DNA from: Chlorobiota bacterium
Lineage (GTDB): Bacteria > Bacteroidota > Ignavibacteria > Kapaibacteriales > NICIL-2
Direction: 5' to 3'
DNA length: 33,236 bases
Assembly (NCBI GenBank): GCA_026416585.1
Contig: JAOAEV010000050.1
Coordinates: forward strand, 1-33,236
This document shows, in pieces, positions 19,401 through 26,467 of the stretch. A model generated the notes under the pieces. The model was not told where the DNA came from. It made no database searches and saw only the letters and a program-made list of their open reading frames with translations. Position 1 is the first letter of the stretch, and the number at the start of each line of letters is the position of its first letter. Made by a program: the position numbers and the translations under genes.

Positions 19401-20682
19401 TCACTCCATACGCTTCGTCGAAGCCAGTGCCGCCGTAGTACGTTGCCCACTGTATTTGGAGTGACTGTGAGGAGAGGGCAACGATGAAAATATCATTTTC
19501 GCCAGCAAGGGTCGCTTGCTGTGCCTGTGCGATCGGGAAGTCTGGGCTGTTTGTCCGACCAACTGCGATAAGAGTGCCATCGCGGCGAAGTGCGAGAGCA
19601 TTGACAAGTTCCTCTCGATTTCCACCGAGAAATGTTCCACGCACGAACGTACCGTCTGTGGTAAATGCAAGTACAACTGCATCGAAAGCACCACCGGCGC
19701 GATTCGATTGTGGTGGATCAAGAATTACCGATGGACTGCTCGACCATCCGCCAACGTAGAGCATCGAGCCATTGCAGACAATCGCCTTCGCCACTTCGTC
19801 GCGTTCTCCGCCAAAGTATGTTGACCACAAGTGACGACCGTCGGCGGTGAACTTCGCGATGATCATATTCTGCCGCCCACGATTGATGGATGTTCCGCGC
19901 AAGGGAAAGTCAATACTCAGTGAGTTGCCAGCGATATAAATGTTACCTGCTGCATCAGTTGCTACGTCACCGGCTGCGTCCTCTTGGGAACCACCAACAT
20001 AGCTTGACCACACAATCGCTGGATCCACAACAATCGGCAGTGACGGATCGACATTACCCACAATCCGATAACCAAATGTGGTATCGCTGGTGATGCGGTA
20101 GGTAGCAGAAAGGTGTTGAGTGCGTCCATCGGGCAGCAGTTGTACAGCAATCGGAGCTTCGTCAAGAAAATGTTCGGACGGGCTAAAAATATCCAGTGAT
20201 CCGTTGCCGTGGCGACTACTTGAAAGGCGTGCACCACGCAGCACAAACTGGAAATGTTCAAGTGCTGCTGGTGTCTGTGCAATCACATCATACTTGAGTC
20301 GATGAGGTGTCCAGTACAGCACAACATCCACGCCAGGAGCAACATCAGCGTATCGAATTGCATCGAATGCGCGCAATAGGCGTTGCGTGGTACCAGTGAT
20401 CACACGGTACTGTTCGCAGCGTTGCTTCATTGGTACGACAGTGCTGGGACCCGACGGAAAATCCAGATCGAAGCGTTCTAGTTCGATGGAATCACCACTG
20501 GGGCGAACACCAACAATACTGATCCCATCGGCGCGACAATAGATACGCATGGACCCTATGCGTCCGACGAACAATGCATCGGTGGATTCAAGAAAACCGC
20601 GGTTGAAAACGATCGGGGTGCTACCAACCACCGACGGCAGGAGCAACGTTGTCGCCACCAATGCATAAATCTTCATTCTCAT
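16498..20682 (-). CDS. Very large secreted SBBP-repeat/Ig/ASH protein with T9SS sorting domain
   Basis: About 1394 residues from the ATG at 20682. An ATG at 20676 and a GTG at 20715 are alternatives; the hydrophobic MKIYALVATTLLLPSVVGS favours 20682 or 20676. After the signal peptide, residues about 30-220 form the N-terminal domain that commonly precedes SBBP propellers (DUF7948-like). About 222-670 hold roughly eight SBBP beta-propeller repeats with the hallmark W-x-(T/S)-(Y/F)-(F/Y/L/W)-GG and D-x-x-G-N-I/x-Y-(I/V)-x-G. Cys-containing Ig/PKD-like domains (GRYWFTATSHSGC style) run to about 1090, then one ASH module (about 1100-1200), a cohesin-like or beta-rich segment, and a T9SS-type C-terminal domain (VIPNPNDGS, GLDGREL, AGVYIVRA). 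The end, LYLCRSGQ, departs from the usual basic tail. Surface display is expected; ligand unknown. It lies 54 bases after bshA. Confidence 0.88.
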   Translation of the reverse strand: MRMKIYALVATTLLLPSVVGSTPIVFNRGFLESTDALFVGRIGSMRIYCRADGISIVGVRPSGDSIELERFDLDFPSGPSTVVPMKQRCEQYRVITGTTQRLLRAFDAIRYADVAPGVDVVLYWTPHRLKYDVIAQTPAALEHFQFVLRGARLSSSRHGNGSLDIFSPSEHFLDEAPIAVQLLPDGRTQHLSATYRITSDTTFGYRIVGNVDPSLPIVVDPAIVWSSYVGGSQEDAAGDVATDAAGNIYIAGNSLSIDFPLRGTSINRGRQNMIIAKFTADGRHLWSTYFGGERDEVAKAIVCNGSMLYVGGWSSSPSVILDPPQSNRAGGAFDAVVLAFTTDGTFVRGTFLGGNREELVNALALRRDGTLIAVGRTNSPDFPIAQAQQATLAGENDIFIVALSSQSLQIQWATYYGGTGFDEAYGVTTSPSGSVFVTGVTVSSDFPTANAFQTRAPALDNAFIIALNSAGRRIWASFLGGDDYDLANRIGYWNGKLFVVGTTSSENFPIVGDSIAQPTKSGYNDAFIACISEGGVPVWASFWGGRLAESGFSVVLLPDGRVAIAGSTSSPDFPRRRSILWTPRGNDDIFIALFRDGQNLWSTTFGGAGDDILYAAALLPNGDIIGTGETRSTDFEPLINPQYRASTTPSNRSDCFLFRLCTFTPSIATSSPNRVICAGQSIELWTRDSANITSIQWNTGNTTPRLTVTSPGRYWFTATSHSGCTVTSDTVLINAASTEPVRLDTIAPRRSLRICDGERIGLVVRGRYHSAVWLDNRGGLIASGDTLWVSVSGTFYAVVEDTNGCTIESLPHTVIVTPRPTLRYLWYDGRNWQPVARDTLHACIGDSIVVSIERPANGQCQWSDGSTECQRSITTDTRLVATVTDTSGCSWTMPSLTFRFDQRRTPLLTVADTVCTGSLVTARVENSSNTAVHWQLDSTLVVIAARTDSTELVVQPSIPGTYRLRVWLDSRCSDTLEKLVTILKTPNTRINVSQPWICRGQTVTLRAPAGFAGYRWNGQLGDSVITIADSGWYRLEVETEYGCTAHDSVFISFKESVTAQDTSIVFGTIDVGQAAFLPLTMVNPADTAALVMLTFSRSQPFTLNGQPQENAVIEPGAEYVATIQFSPSTDGNFTDTLIIEEVVPCRHTIRVVVRGSAIRQDRTIPIEVKVEDVTISPLDEKVHIRLYSWSSNPNAQRLDTLHVVLSYNPTMLLIRSIEPGTLVQLPARGRRGVISVTVPVNQLPMIPQTVPIATLSATVLLGNSEEDSIAIESIAASTFLEPTLSSGIVRYTGLCTRGGVRLLESTAVSVLMVIPNPNDGSEASVQLVAPDKGLWMVSIHGLDGRELWTRRVDARAGSTYSLMLPVLPAGVYIVRAQSPTGTAHAVLYLCRSGQ

Positions 20683-20736
20683 CGCTGGTGCCACAGTGTT
20701 TCTGTGCTCATGCACCGAGCAAAATACGAATGGGGA

Positions 20737-21864
20737 CTACAGTCGCTGGTAGAGCTGTTCGTAGAGTGGCACAATGCAGTCAATCGAAAAGCGTTCCACT
20801 GCATGACGCCGGGCAGCGTTGCTAAAACGCTGCCATTTTGTACCATTCGTTGCCAGTTCAATACAGTAGCGCGCCATGCGCTCAATATCGCCCGGCTCGG
20901 CAAGGTAACCTGTCTGGCCGTGAGCGACAACTTCGGGAATGCCACCAACATTAGAAGCGACAACTGGTACGCCACAACTGAGCGCTTCCAATGCTGCCAG
21001 ACCGAAGCTTTCATTTTGACTGGGGAGTAAGAAAATGTCGGCTGTCGAGAGCAATTCTGCCGTTGCCATGACTTTGCCCACAAAACGCACATGCTCGCAG
21101 AGGCTCAACGAACGGCATAGCTTTTCTGCTTCAGCGCGATCGGGACCGTCGCCAATAAGCACAAGGCATGCGTTAATACCTTGTGTACGCACAGCAGCGA
21201 GGATATGAATTGTATCGGTGACTCGCTTGACCGGACGGAAATTCGATACGTGCATCAACACGACATCGGCATCGCCAGCAAGTTGTGTGCGTAATGCGGC
21301 TGTATCGTATCGCGTGCGGTCGTACACTGTTGTGTTTACAAAGTTGGGAATAACTGCGATGTTCTGGCGGTCGGTGAACAGCTGTGTAGTTCGATCTCGC
21401 AGATAGGATGAGACACAAGTGACAGCATCAGAGGCTTCAATCGAAAACTTGACCAGCGGATGGAAGCCAGGATCAAGACCGACAAGAGTAATGTCGGTAC
21501 CATGAAGAGTTGTCGCTACCCGTAACGGAATACCATCGCGCTCGAGGACGTGTTTTGCTAAAAAACCGCTGATAGCGTGTGGAATAGCGTAGTGAACGTG
21601 AAGAACATCAAGCTGCTCGTATCGTGCGACATCAATAATTTTGCCAGCAAGAGCGAGCGTGTACAGCTGGTGCTCCATCAATGGATAGCTTGGAATTTCT
21701 ACTTCGTGGAAGCGAATGTTCGCTTGGAACCGATCCAACCGAGACGGTACGGCATAGGAAATGAAGTGCACGCGCCAGCCACGCTGAGCAAGTGCCATTC
21801 CCAGTTCCGTTGCAACCACACCGCTACCGCCATATGTTGGGTAACAAACCATACCGATGTTCAT
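20737..21864 (-). CDS. bshA: BshA, N-acetyl-alpha-D-glucosaminyl L-malate synthase
   Basis: A 375-residue GT4-family glycosyltransferase that joins UDP-GlcNAc to L-malate, the first step of bacillithiol synthesis. Diagnostic features are CYPTYGGSGVVATELG (residues 7-22), HVHYAIPHA, LHGTDITLVGLDP, HVSNFRPVKR and the E-x7-E nucleotide-sugar motif in NESFGLAALEALSCGVPV followed by ASNVGGIPE. These together match BshA rather than a generic GT4 enzyme. The ATG at 21864 is chosen because MNIGMVCYPTYGG is the standard BshA N-terminus; the frame extends 10 residues further upstream. It is divergent from the YigZ-like gene with only 14 bases between start codons, so its promoter must lie inside that gene. 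bshB and bshC are not in the window. Confidence 0.93.
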   Translation of the reverse strand: MNIGMVCYPTYGGSGVVATELGMALAQRGWRVHFISYAVPSRLDRFQANIRFHEVEIPSYPLMEHQLYTLALAGKIIDVARYEQLDVLHVHYAIPHAISGFLAKHVLERDGIPLRVATTLHGTDITLVGLDPGFHPLVKFSIEASDAVTCVSSYLRDRTTQLFTDRQNIAVIPNFVNTTVYDRTRYDTAALRTQLAGDADVVLMHVSNFRPVKRVTDTIHILAAVRTQGINACLVLIGDGPDRAEAEKLCRSLSLCEHVRFVGKVMATAELLSTADIFLLPSQNESFGLAALEALSCGVPVVASNVGGIPEVVAHGQTGYLAEPGDIERMARYCIELATNGTKWQRFSNAARRHAVERFSIDCIVPLYEQLYQRL

Positions 21865-21878
21865 GAGCAATCGGTGCA

Positions 21879-22499
21879 ATGAGTGAAACAACAATTCTCT
21901 ACTACACGCTCTCGGGCGAGTCGCGACAAGAGGTAGCCGTCAAAGATTCTCGATTTATTGCGACTGCCGTTCCGATCGTGAGCAAAGAAGACGCACTCGT
22001 CCATGTCGAGCGTGTACGGCAAGTGTTCCCGAACGCAACCCATCACTGTTACGCCTATAGGATCGGTCCAGGGGGATTGGAGTACCGCGCATGGGACGAT
22101 GGCGAACCCAGTGGAAGTGCAGGCAAGCCAATTTTGTTTGTCATCCAGAAACACCGACTCAGCGATATACTCGTTGTCGTTACCCGCTATTTTGGCGGAA
22201 AAAAGCTCGGTATTGGTCCGCTGGCGCGTGCCTACGCGCATGCGACCGAAAAAGTCCTTGCCCTTGCTGAACGTATTCCTGTTGTGCGATACCGGCGCGT
22301 ACGAGTGTTCTGCTCATATCCAGATGTTGACGCGGTAGCGGCACTTCTACGGCGTCACGCACTCGACTTTGATGCTGAGTACCGTGATGCGGTCGAATTT
22401 GATGCACGTATTCGTGAAGCTGCTCTCGATGCGTTTGCGATAGAGCTAAGCGATGTGACAAGCGGCCGAGCTGGGTTTATTATCGTCGAGCAATCGTAG
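21879..22499 (+). CDS. YigZ/IMPACT-family protein
   Basis: A 206-residue protein of the UPF0029 (YigZ/IMPACT) family. The signature segment DDGEPSGSAGKPI (about residues 73-85) and VVVTRYFGGKKLGIGPLARAY (about 98-118) define the N-terminal domain, and a C-terminal DUF1949-like ferredoxin-fold domain follows (about 137-203). Eukaryotic IMPACT modulates the Gcn2 stress kinase; the bacterial role is not established, with nucleic-acid or ribosome association suggested by structure. It is the first gene of a plus-strand cluster and starts 14 bases from the divergent bshA start. No Shine-Dalgarno is seen. Confidence 0.92.
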   Translation: MSETTILYYTLSGESRQEVAVKDSRFIATAVPIVSKEDALVHVERVRQVFPNATHHCYAYRIGPGGLEYRAWDDGEPSGSAGKPILFVIQKHRLSDILVVVTRYFGGKKLGIGPLARAYAHATEKVLALAERIPVVRYRRVRVFCSYPDVDAVAALLRRHALDFDAEYRDAVEFDARIREAALDAFAIELSDVTSGRAGFIIVEQS

Positions 22500-22516
22500 C
22501 GAGGATTGCTTCGTCT

Positions 22517-22771
22517 ATGTGCTCTAACGATCTATCACAAGAGTTTCGTTTTCCTATGCGCAAATCTACCAGTACCGATCCACTCGATTACGAAATTTTG
22601 ATTCGCCGCTACGACATGGGCAATCGCTACGCGTCGTATTGTCCACAGCTGGGCGAGATGATCAAAGGCACGAGCCATCAAGAAGTCGAGGAAGCGATGA
22701 AATGCCGTATCCTCGAGCATATCGAAGGGCTTAAGCAACGCTCAGCCGATCAAGCCGAAACCAACGCATAA
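22517..22771 (+). CDS. Small HicB-like (partial RNase-H-fold) protein, no HicA partner
   Basis: An 84-residue protein. From about residue 24 it reads YEILIRRYDMGNRYASYCPQ and then LGEMIKGTSHQEVEEAMKCR, the strand-strand-helix layout of HicB antitoxin-like domains (short beta strands, P-x-L-x-x-x-x-x-G-x-(S/T)-x-x-E-(V/A)-x-x-x-(M/A)). A second in-frame ATG at 22556 would drop the first 13 residues. No adjacent HicA toxin is present: neighbours are yigZ 17 bases upstream and gcvH 84 bases downstream. It may therefore be a stand-alone regulator rather than a toxin-antitoxin component. The stop codon lies inside a candidate terminator stem. Family assignment is tentative. Confidence 0.68.
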   Translation: MCSNDLSQEFRFPMRKSTSTDPLDYEILIRRYDMGNRYASYCPQLGEMIKGTSHQEVEEAMKCRILEHIEGLKQRSADQAETNA

Positions 22772-22799
22772 AAAGTGTTTGGTTTATGCAGCATTTTTT
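22766..22799 (+). terminator. Candidate intrinsic terminator overlapping the HicB-like stop codon
   Basis: GCATAAA (22766-22772) pairs perfectly with TTTATGC (22783-22789) across a 10-base loop, followed four bases later by six T residues (22794-22799). The stem is short and AT-rich, so termination may be partial, but the geometry fits and it separates the yigZ/hicB-like pair from gcvH. Confidence 0.4.
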
Positions 22800-22855
22800 C
22801 TGATTTTCGCGCCGCACATTCGTGCGCAGTGATTTCACCTTACTAACGTTTGTTG

Positions 22856-23245
22856 ATGAACATACCTGAAACGCTTCGCTACACACGAGAGCACGAATGG
22901 ATTCGCGTCGAAGGTACCACCGGATGGATTGGCATCACCGACCACGCTCAAAGCGAACTGGGTGATGTTGTGTACGTTGATATTCCTGCCAGCCTCGATC
23001 GGATCGAACAAGGAAAAGTCTTCGGTACAATCGAAGCTGTCAAAACCGTTGCTGATCTCTATGCACCGTGTACGGGAAACGTCCTTGAGGTCAATGCGCA
23101 GCTTGCAAACACGCCAGAAATCATCAACCGTGATTGCTACGGCGAAGGTTGGATTTTGAAAGTCAAGCTGGAAAATCCAGCTGAAGTTGATAGCCTTATG
23201 GATGCAGCAGCGTATCGTGACTACATCGGCGCTGGCACGTCGTAG
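22856..23245 (+). CDS. gcvH: Glycine cleavage system H protein
   Basis: A 129-residue lipoyl-carrier protein that shuttles the aminomethyl group between the P, T and L proteins of the glycine cleavage system. The lipoylation site is K63 in GTIEAVKTVADL, at the usual position. The N-terminus LRYTREHEWIRVEG and the ITDHAQSELGDVVYVD and NPEIIN-like (ANTPEIINRDCYGEGW) segments are canonical. ATG at 22856 is chosen over the TTG six bases earlier because MNIPE leads directly into the family start. The other gcv genes are not in the window. The 84-base upstream gap has a small hairpin (CGCAC-ATTC-GTGCG, 22813-22826) but nothing resembling a glycine riboswitch. Confidence 0.96.
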   Translation: MNIPETLRYTREHEWIRVEGTTGWIGITDHAQSELGDVVYVDIPASLDRIEQGKVFGTIEAVKTVADLYAPCTGNVLEVNAQLANTPEIINRDCYGEGWILKVKLENPAEVDSLMDAAAYRDYIGAGTS

Positions 23246-23269
23246 TTCTGACACGAGTAACTCTGCACA

Positions 23270-23692
23270 ATGACGATGGAGCTGGTTTTGGTGATTCATA
23301 GCCATCTTCGATGGCTTGTTGCCATCGGGATCATCGGTGCACTCTTAGCGTCTCTTTTTGCAGTGGCACGGCGGCAGTGGCTGACCTTTGAACGCTGGAC
23401 AGTACGTGTCATACCGTGGATGCTCACTCTGCAACTGCTGCTGGGGCTTATTCTGCTGGTTGGCAGTGGAGCGACGCTCGGGTGGGACATGCCAGCTCTT
23501 CGACCGCAAGTAGAACATGCAACAACGATGATCGTGGCCGTAGGTATTTCGCACATGTTGCCGCGTATGCTCCGCAATGCTGATGTGCGACGAAGTGCAA
23601 ACCGTGCCGCGTTAGCGATACTCGGAATCGGTGTATTGGTGTTTATCGGTGTCGTGCGTCTGCGCGGCCTTGTGTACTGGATGCCGTTTTAG
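23270..23692 (+). CDS. Four-helix integral membrane protein of unknown function
   Basis: A 140-residue hydrophobic protein with four predicted transmembrane segments near residues 14-33, 46-67, 82-100 and 112-132. Histidines are placed in or next to helices (VIHSHLRWLV at 8-17, EHATTM near 82, ISHMLPRM near 93-100), a layout reminiscent of small cytochrome b-like or quinone-interacting membrane proteins common in the FCB group; heme binding is only a guess. It follows gcvH by 24 bases and is probably co-transcribed. Its stop codon shares bases with the stop of the convergent dacB gene. I do not recognise a characterised family. Confidence 0.75.
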   Translation: MTMELVLVIHSHLRWLVAIGIIGALLASLFAVARRQWLTFERWTVRVIPWMLTLQLLLGLILLVGSGATLGWDMPALRPQVEHATTMIVAVGISHMLPRMLRNADVRRSANRAALAILGIGVLVFIGVVRLRGLVYWMPF

Positions 23693-25218
23693 CGTCGGCT
23701 CAACGAGGCCAACCGCATGCACACCAGGTCCTGCACATTGCGTGCGACAGACTCCGGCACGAACAAGTGGTTGATCATGACCACCACGCAGAGTACTTCG
23801 CCATCGCGAGTAGTGACGTAGCCAGCCAAGTTTGATACGTTTTCCAGTGTACCTGTTTTAGCTGCAACGTTGCGTTCGGCGATGGTACCGACCATGCGTG
23901 TACGGAGTGTACCAGTTTCGCCCGGTCGTGCAAGTGAACCGACCACATCCGATCGCCAGGGACTTCGCCAGAGATGCCACAGCAAACGCGCCAGCAGATT
24001 GGGTGTGCACAGATTCAATCGCGATAGACCGCTACCGTCACTCATTGTCAGTTCCTCACTCGGCAAACCATTACGCTGGAGCATGGCGCGGACGTAATCG
24101 GTGCCTGCATCGAAACTACCGATACCGCTGCTTTCCTTCCCAATTGTTTTCAGGAGCATTTCTGCGCAGAGATTATGGCTGGTACGGTTCATCACTGCCA
24201 CAATGGAACGCAGCGGGGCAGAAGCATACTCACTGAGAACAGGCAGGCGGGGATAAAGAATCGGCTCTCCCCACTCTGCAGCTGTAAATACACTCCCGCG
24301 CACACGAATCTGGTGTTTTTCGAGTGCATCGCGTAAAAGGATTCCAACATAGCTGGCAGGGTTATCGACGGGGATGTCTAACTCCAGTGGTGCCGACGAC
24401 ATGCTCGATGCACGTGGTACCGTGCCGTGCAATTCGACAATTGCTGATCCAAATTCGCGCACCGGTACTATCTCTGCTGGAAGGTCACTGACAGAGGTGA
24501 CTACTTCGCTAAGAATGCGGACCGCATTCCCACCGCGCACAAGATGTGCGTGAGCAAGTTTGCCGGAAGATGTGTCGGCGGTGATAGCAACACGAACGCA
24601 GTTGTCGTATGCTGCCAATGACGATACCGGCGGCGAGTATGGCATGACAAAATCATCCCACATCCACCCACGTCCGTACCGCACAGCGTCGAAGTACGAG
24701 TCGTCGCAGATGATATTGCCTTTGATCGTTGTGATGCCGAGGGAGTCGAGCGCTGTAATCCACCGTGCAAAGACTGAATCAGGGACATTACCAAAGGTGT
24801 CGCTCCATGTGGGATCGCCGCTACCACGCACGATAAGATTTCCCTCGAAATCACCGCCTTGACGAATGCGTCCATCCAAATACATTCGCGTTGTGAACCG
24901 AAAATCTGAACCGAGTAACTCCAGAGCTGCGGCTGTCACAAAGAGCTTCGTCAGCGATGCGGGCACAAATGCTTTCCCATCGTTGAAGCGGTAGAGGAAT
25001 TCGCCTGTTTCTGTTGACAGCACGCAGACTCCAATGTGCGCAGCAGCGATATCACGATTTTTCAGCAGCGCATCGAGATCGGCTTGCAGCTCTCGTATCG
25101 GTGAACGCTGAAGTACGGGTTCCCGATGTCGGACTGAATCAGTCCGGCGTATTGGTTGTGTCGGTTGCGCCATGCTCACCATTGAGGCAAGCGCCGACAT
25201 CAGCAGAAACCTGTGCAT
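23689..25218 (-). CDS. dacB: D-alanyl-D-alanine carboxypeptidase/endopeptidase DacB (PBP4, peptidase S13)
   Basis: About 509 residues. A signal peptide MHRFLLMSALASMVSMAQ leads into a peptidase S13 domain. With residues counted from the ATG at 25227, the three penicillin-binding motifs are S91-LTK94 (SxxK), S350HN (SxN) and K457TG (KTG); CDDSYFDAVRYGRGWMWDD near 174-192 is typical of PBP4. It trims or cleaves peptidoglycan peptide cross-links in the periplasm. The start at 25218 is preferred because its ATG overlaps the preceding TAA as TAATG; 25227 adds only three residues. It is last in a four-gene overlapping set, and its stop overlaps the convergent membrane-protein stop within the four bases TTAG. 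Confidence 0.94.
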   Translation of the reverse strand: MHRFLLMSALASMVSMAQPTQPIRRTDSVRHREPVLQRSPIRELQADLDALLKNRDIAAAHIGVCVLSTETGEFLYRFNDGKAFVPASLTKLFVTAAALELLGSDFRFTTRMYLDGRIRQGGDFEGNLIVRGSGDPTWSDTFGNVPDSVFARWITALDSLGITTIKGNIICDDSYFDAVRYGRGWMWDDFVMPYSPPVSSLAAYDNCVRVAITADTSSGKLAHAHLVRGGNAVRILSEVVTSVSDLPAEIVPVREFGSAIVELHGTVPRASSMSSAPLELDIPVDNPASYVGILLRDALEKHQIRVRGSVFTAAEWGEPILYPRLPVLSEYASAPLRSIVAVMNRTSHNLCAEMLLKTIGKESSGIGSFDAGTDYVRAMLQRNGLPSEELTMSDGSGLSRLNLCTPNLLARLLWHLWRSPWRSDVVGSLARPGETGTLRTRMVGTIAERNVAAKTGTLENVSNLAGYVTTRDGEVLCVVVMINHLFVPESVARNVQDLVCMRLASLSRR

Positions 25219-25883
25219 TATTGCCATAGTGCATCCACAAGAGTCTGGGCTTGGGCAAGGTGTTCGGGAGTGGCTACAACTGCGGCGGCATCAAGAACGT
25301 CGGATAGTACGTTGCGCTCGACGCCAAGGGCTACCAGTGCTTGCATGTGCGAACGAAGCTGCACGTTCCAACCACCGACGATGAGTGAAACAACAGCACA
25401 CATCTCGCGCTCGATCAACGTTAGAAGCGTTGGACGCGAGAGCACTTTTCCGTATCCCTCGATGATTGTCCACTGATGAAGTTGTGGAGAAAGAGCGTCG
25501 AGTAACGTTCGTACTCGAGGCGTCATCTCGCCGTAAATACGTTCAAACAATGCCGTACCGCGCCGTTCGAACAGCGTAACATCATACTGTTCGATAAGAG
25601 GGGTTCGCAACTCTCTATTGCATCGCTCGGCAGCTCGATGTGCTGCCTTGAGAGCTTCGATAGCAGCGGGGAAGCCGGCGAACAAGTACGTCTGCAATAG
25701 TGCTTCTACGAGCTTTTCGGCAGCACCATCGGATGAGAGGTATCGTGCACTTGATTCCTCGACGAGAAAAACATCACCAGCAGTTTCGCCTGCGACCGCG
25801 ACAAAGAGTAGCAATGTCCTCTCATCGAGCGTGCGAAGCGAGTCAAGCAACAGATCGAGCGCGATGTGCGGAACTATACCCAT
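25218..25883 (-). CDS. Carboxymuconolactone decarboxylase-like (AhpD-fold) protein
   Basis: A 221-residue all-helical protein with two halves that both look like the carboxymuconolactone decarboxylase (CMD/AhpD) fold. The first half contains LLQTYLFAGFPAAIEAL (about residues 63-79), the second RRGTALFERIYGEM (about 107-120) and GWNVQLRSHMQALVALGVER (about 175-194). AhpD-type peroxidase activity normally needs a CxxC pair; here only an isolated Cys (EREMCAVV) is visible in the second half, so redox catalysis as in AhpD is unlikely. It overlaps rdgB by 10 bases and dacB by one base, so it is translationally coupled in an operon whose other members are housekeeping. Substrate unknown. Confidence 0.75.
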   Translation of the reverse strand: MGIVPHIALDLLLDSLRTLDERTLLLFVAVAGETAGDVFLVEESSARYLSSDGAAEKLVEALLQTYLFAGFPAAIEALKAAHRAAERCNRELRTPLIEQYDVTLFERRGTALFERIYGEMTPRVRTLLDALSPQLHQWTIIEGYGKVLSRPTLLTLIEREMCAVVSLIVGGWNVQLRSHMQALVALGVERNVLSDVLDAAAVVATPEHLAQAQTLVDALWQ

Positions 25884-26467
25884 AGCTCTGCCAATTGTAG
25901 TGCGAGTCGTTCGAGCCCACGTCTGCGATGCGATAGCTGATGTTTCTCGTGTGGTTCCATTTCTGCGAATGTTCGGGTGTGTCCATCAGGAAGAAATAGC
26001 GGATCGTATCCGAAACCACAGGTGCCGCGCATTACATCCGCGATGGTACCCGTGCAAACACCCTCTGTCAGTATTGTGCGAAGCCTATCACGGTAGCAAA
26101 TCACTGTGCGGAACTGTGCACGCCGATTGGTTACACCCGATAGTTTCTCGAGCAACAACTGGTTGTTCTCTTCTGCTGTTGCCTCATCACCGGCAAAGCG
26201 TGCTGTGCGAACGCCTGGCTGTCCTCCCAATGCGTCAACTTCGAGTCCGGTATCATCGGCAATTGTCGGTAGAAGCGTTTGCTCGAAAACAGCAGATGCC
26301 TTGAGATACGCATTTTCTTCGAGCGTAGAACCGCTTTCCTCGACATACCATGAGCCGAGTACATTGGATGCTGGAATGATTTCAAGTGGCTCGGCTACTA
26401 CAGCATGCAGAATGATACAAAGCTCTTCGATCTTTGCTGGATTCGATGAGGCAAGAATCAGTCTCAT
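25874..26467 (-). CDS. rdgB: RdgB/HAM1 family XTP/dITP diphosphatase
   Basis: A 197-residue nucleotide pyrophosphatase that removes non-canonical purine triphosphates (ITP, dITP, XTP) and so protects DNA and RNA. Signature motifs are SSNPAK (residues 7-12), ADDTGLEVDALGGQPGV (70-86, with catalytic and metal-binding acidic residues D71/D72), ARFAG (89-93), GFGYDPLF (151-158) and SHR (179-181). The length is normal for the family. Its ATG overlaps the stop of the upstream methyltransferase gene by 4 bases and its 3' end overlaps the CMD-like gene by 10 bases. Cytoplasmic homodimer by analogy. Confidence 0.96.
   Translation of the reverse strand: MRLILASSNPAKIEELCIILHAVVAEPLEIIPASNVLGSWYVEESGSTLEENAYLKASAVFEQTLLPTIADDTGLEVDALGGQPGVRTARFAGDEATAEENNQLLLEKLSGVTNRRAQFRTVICYRDRLRTILTEGVCTGTIADVMRGTCGFGYDPLFLPDGHTRTFAEMEPHEKHQLSHRRRGLERLALQLAELWV

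Noticed and set aside
22517-22771. HicAB toxin-antitoxin module
   Set aside because: Only a HicB-like protein is present; no HicA-sized frame with a dsRBD-like sequence is adjacent on either strand.
22772-22855. Possible glycine riboswitch before gcvH
   Set aside because: The gap is only 84 bases with one small hairpin and none of the conserved glycine-aptamer segments; a tandem or single aptamer would not fit.
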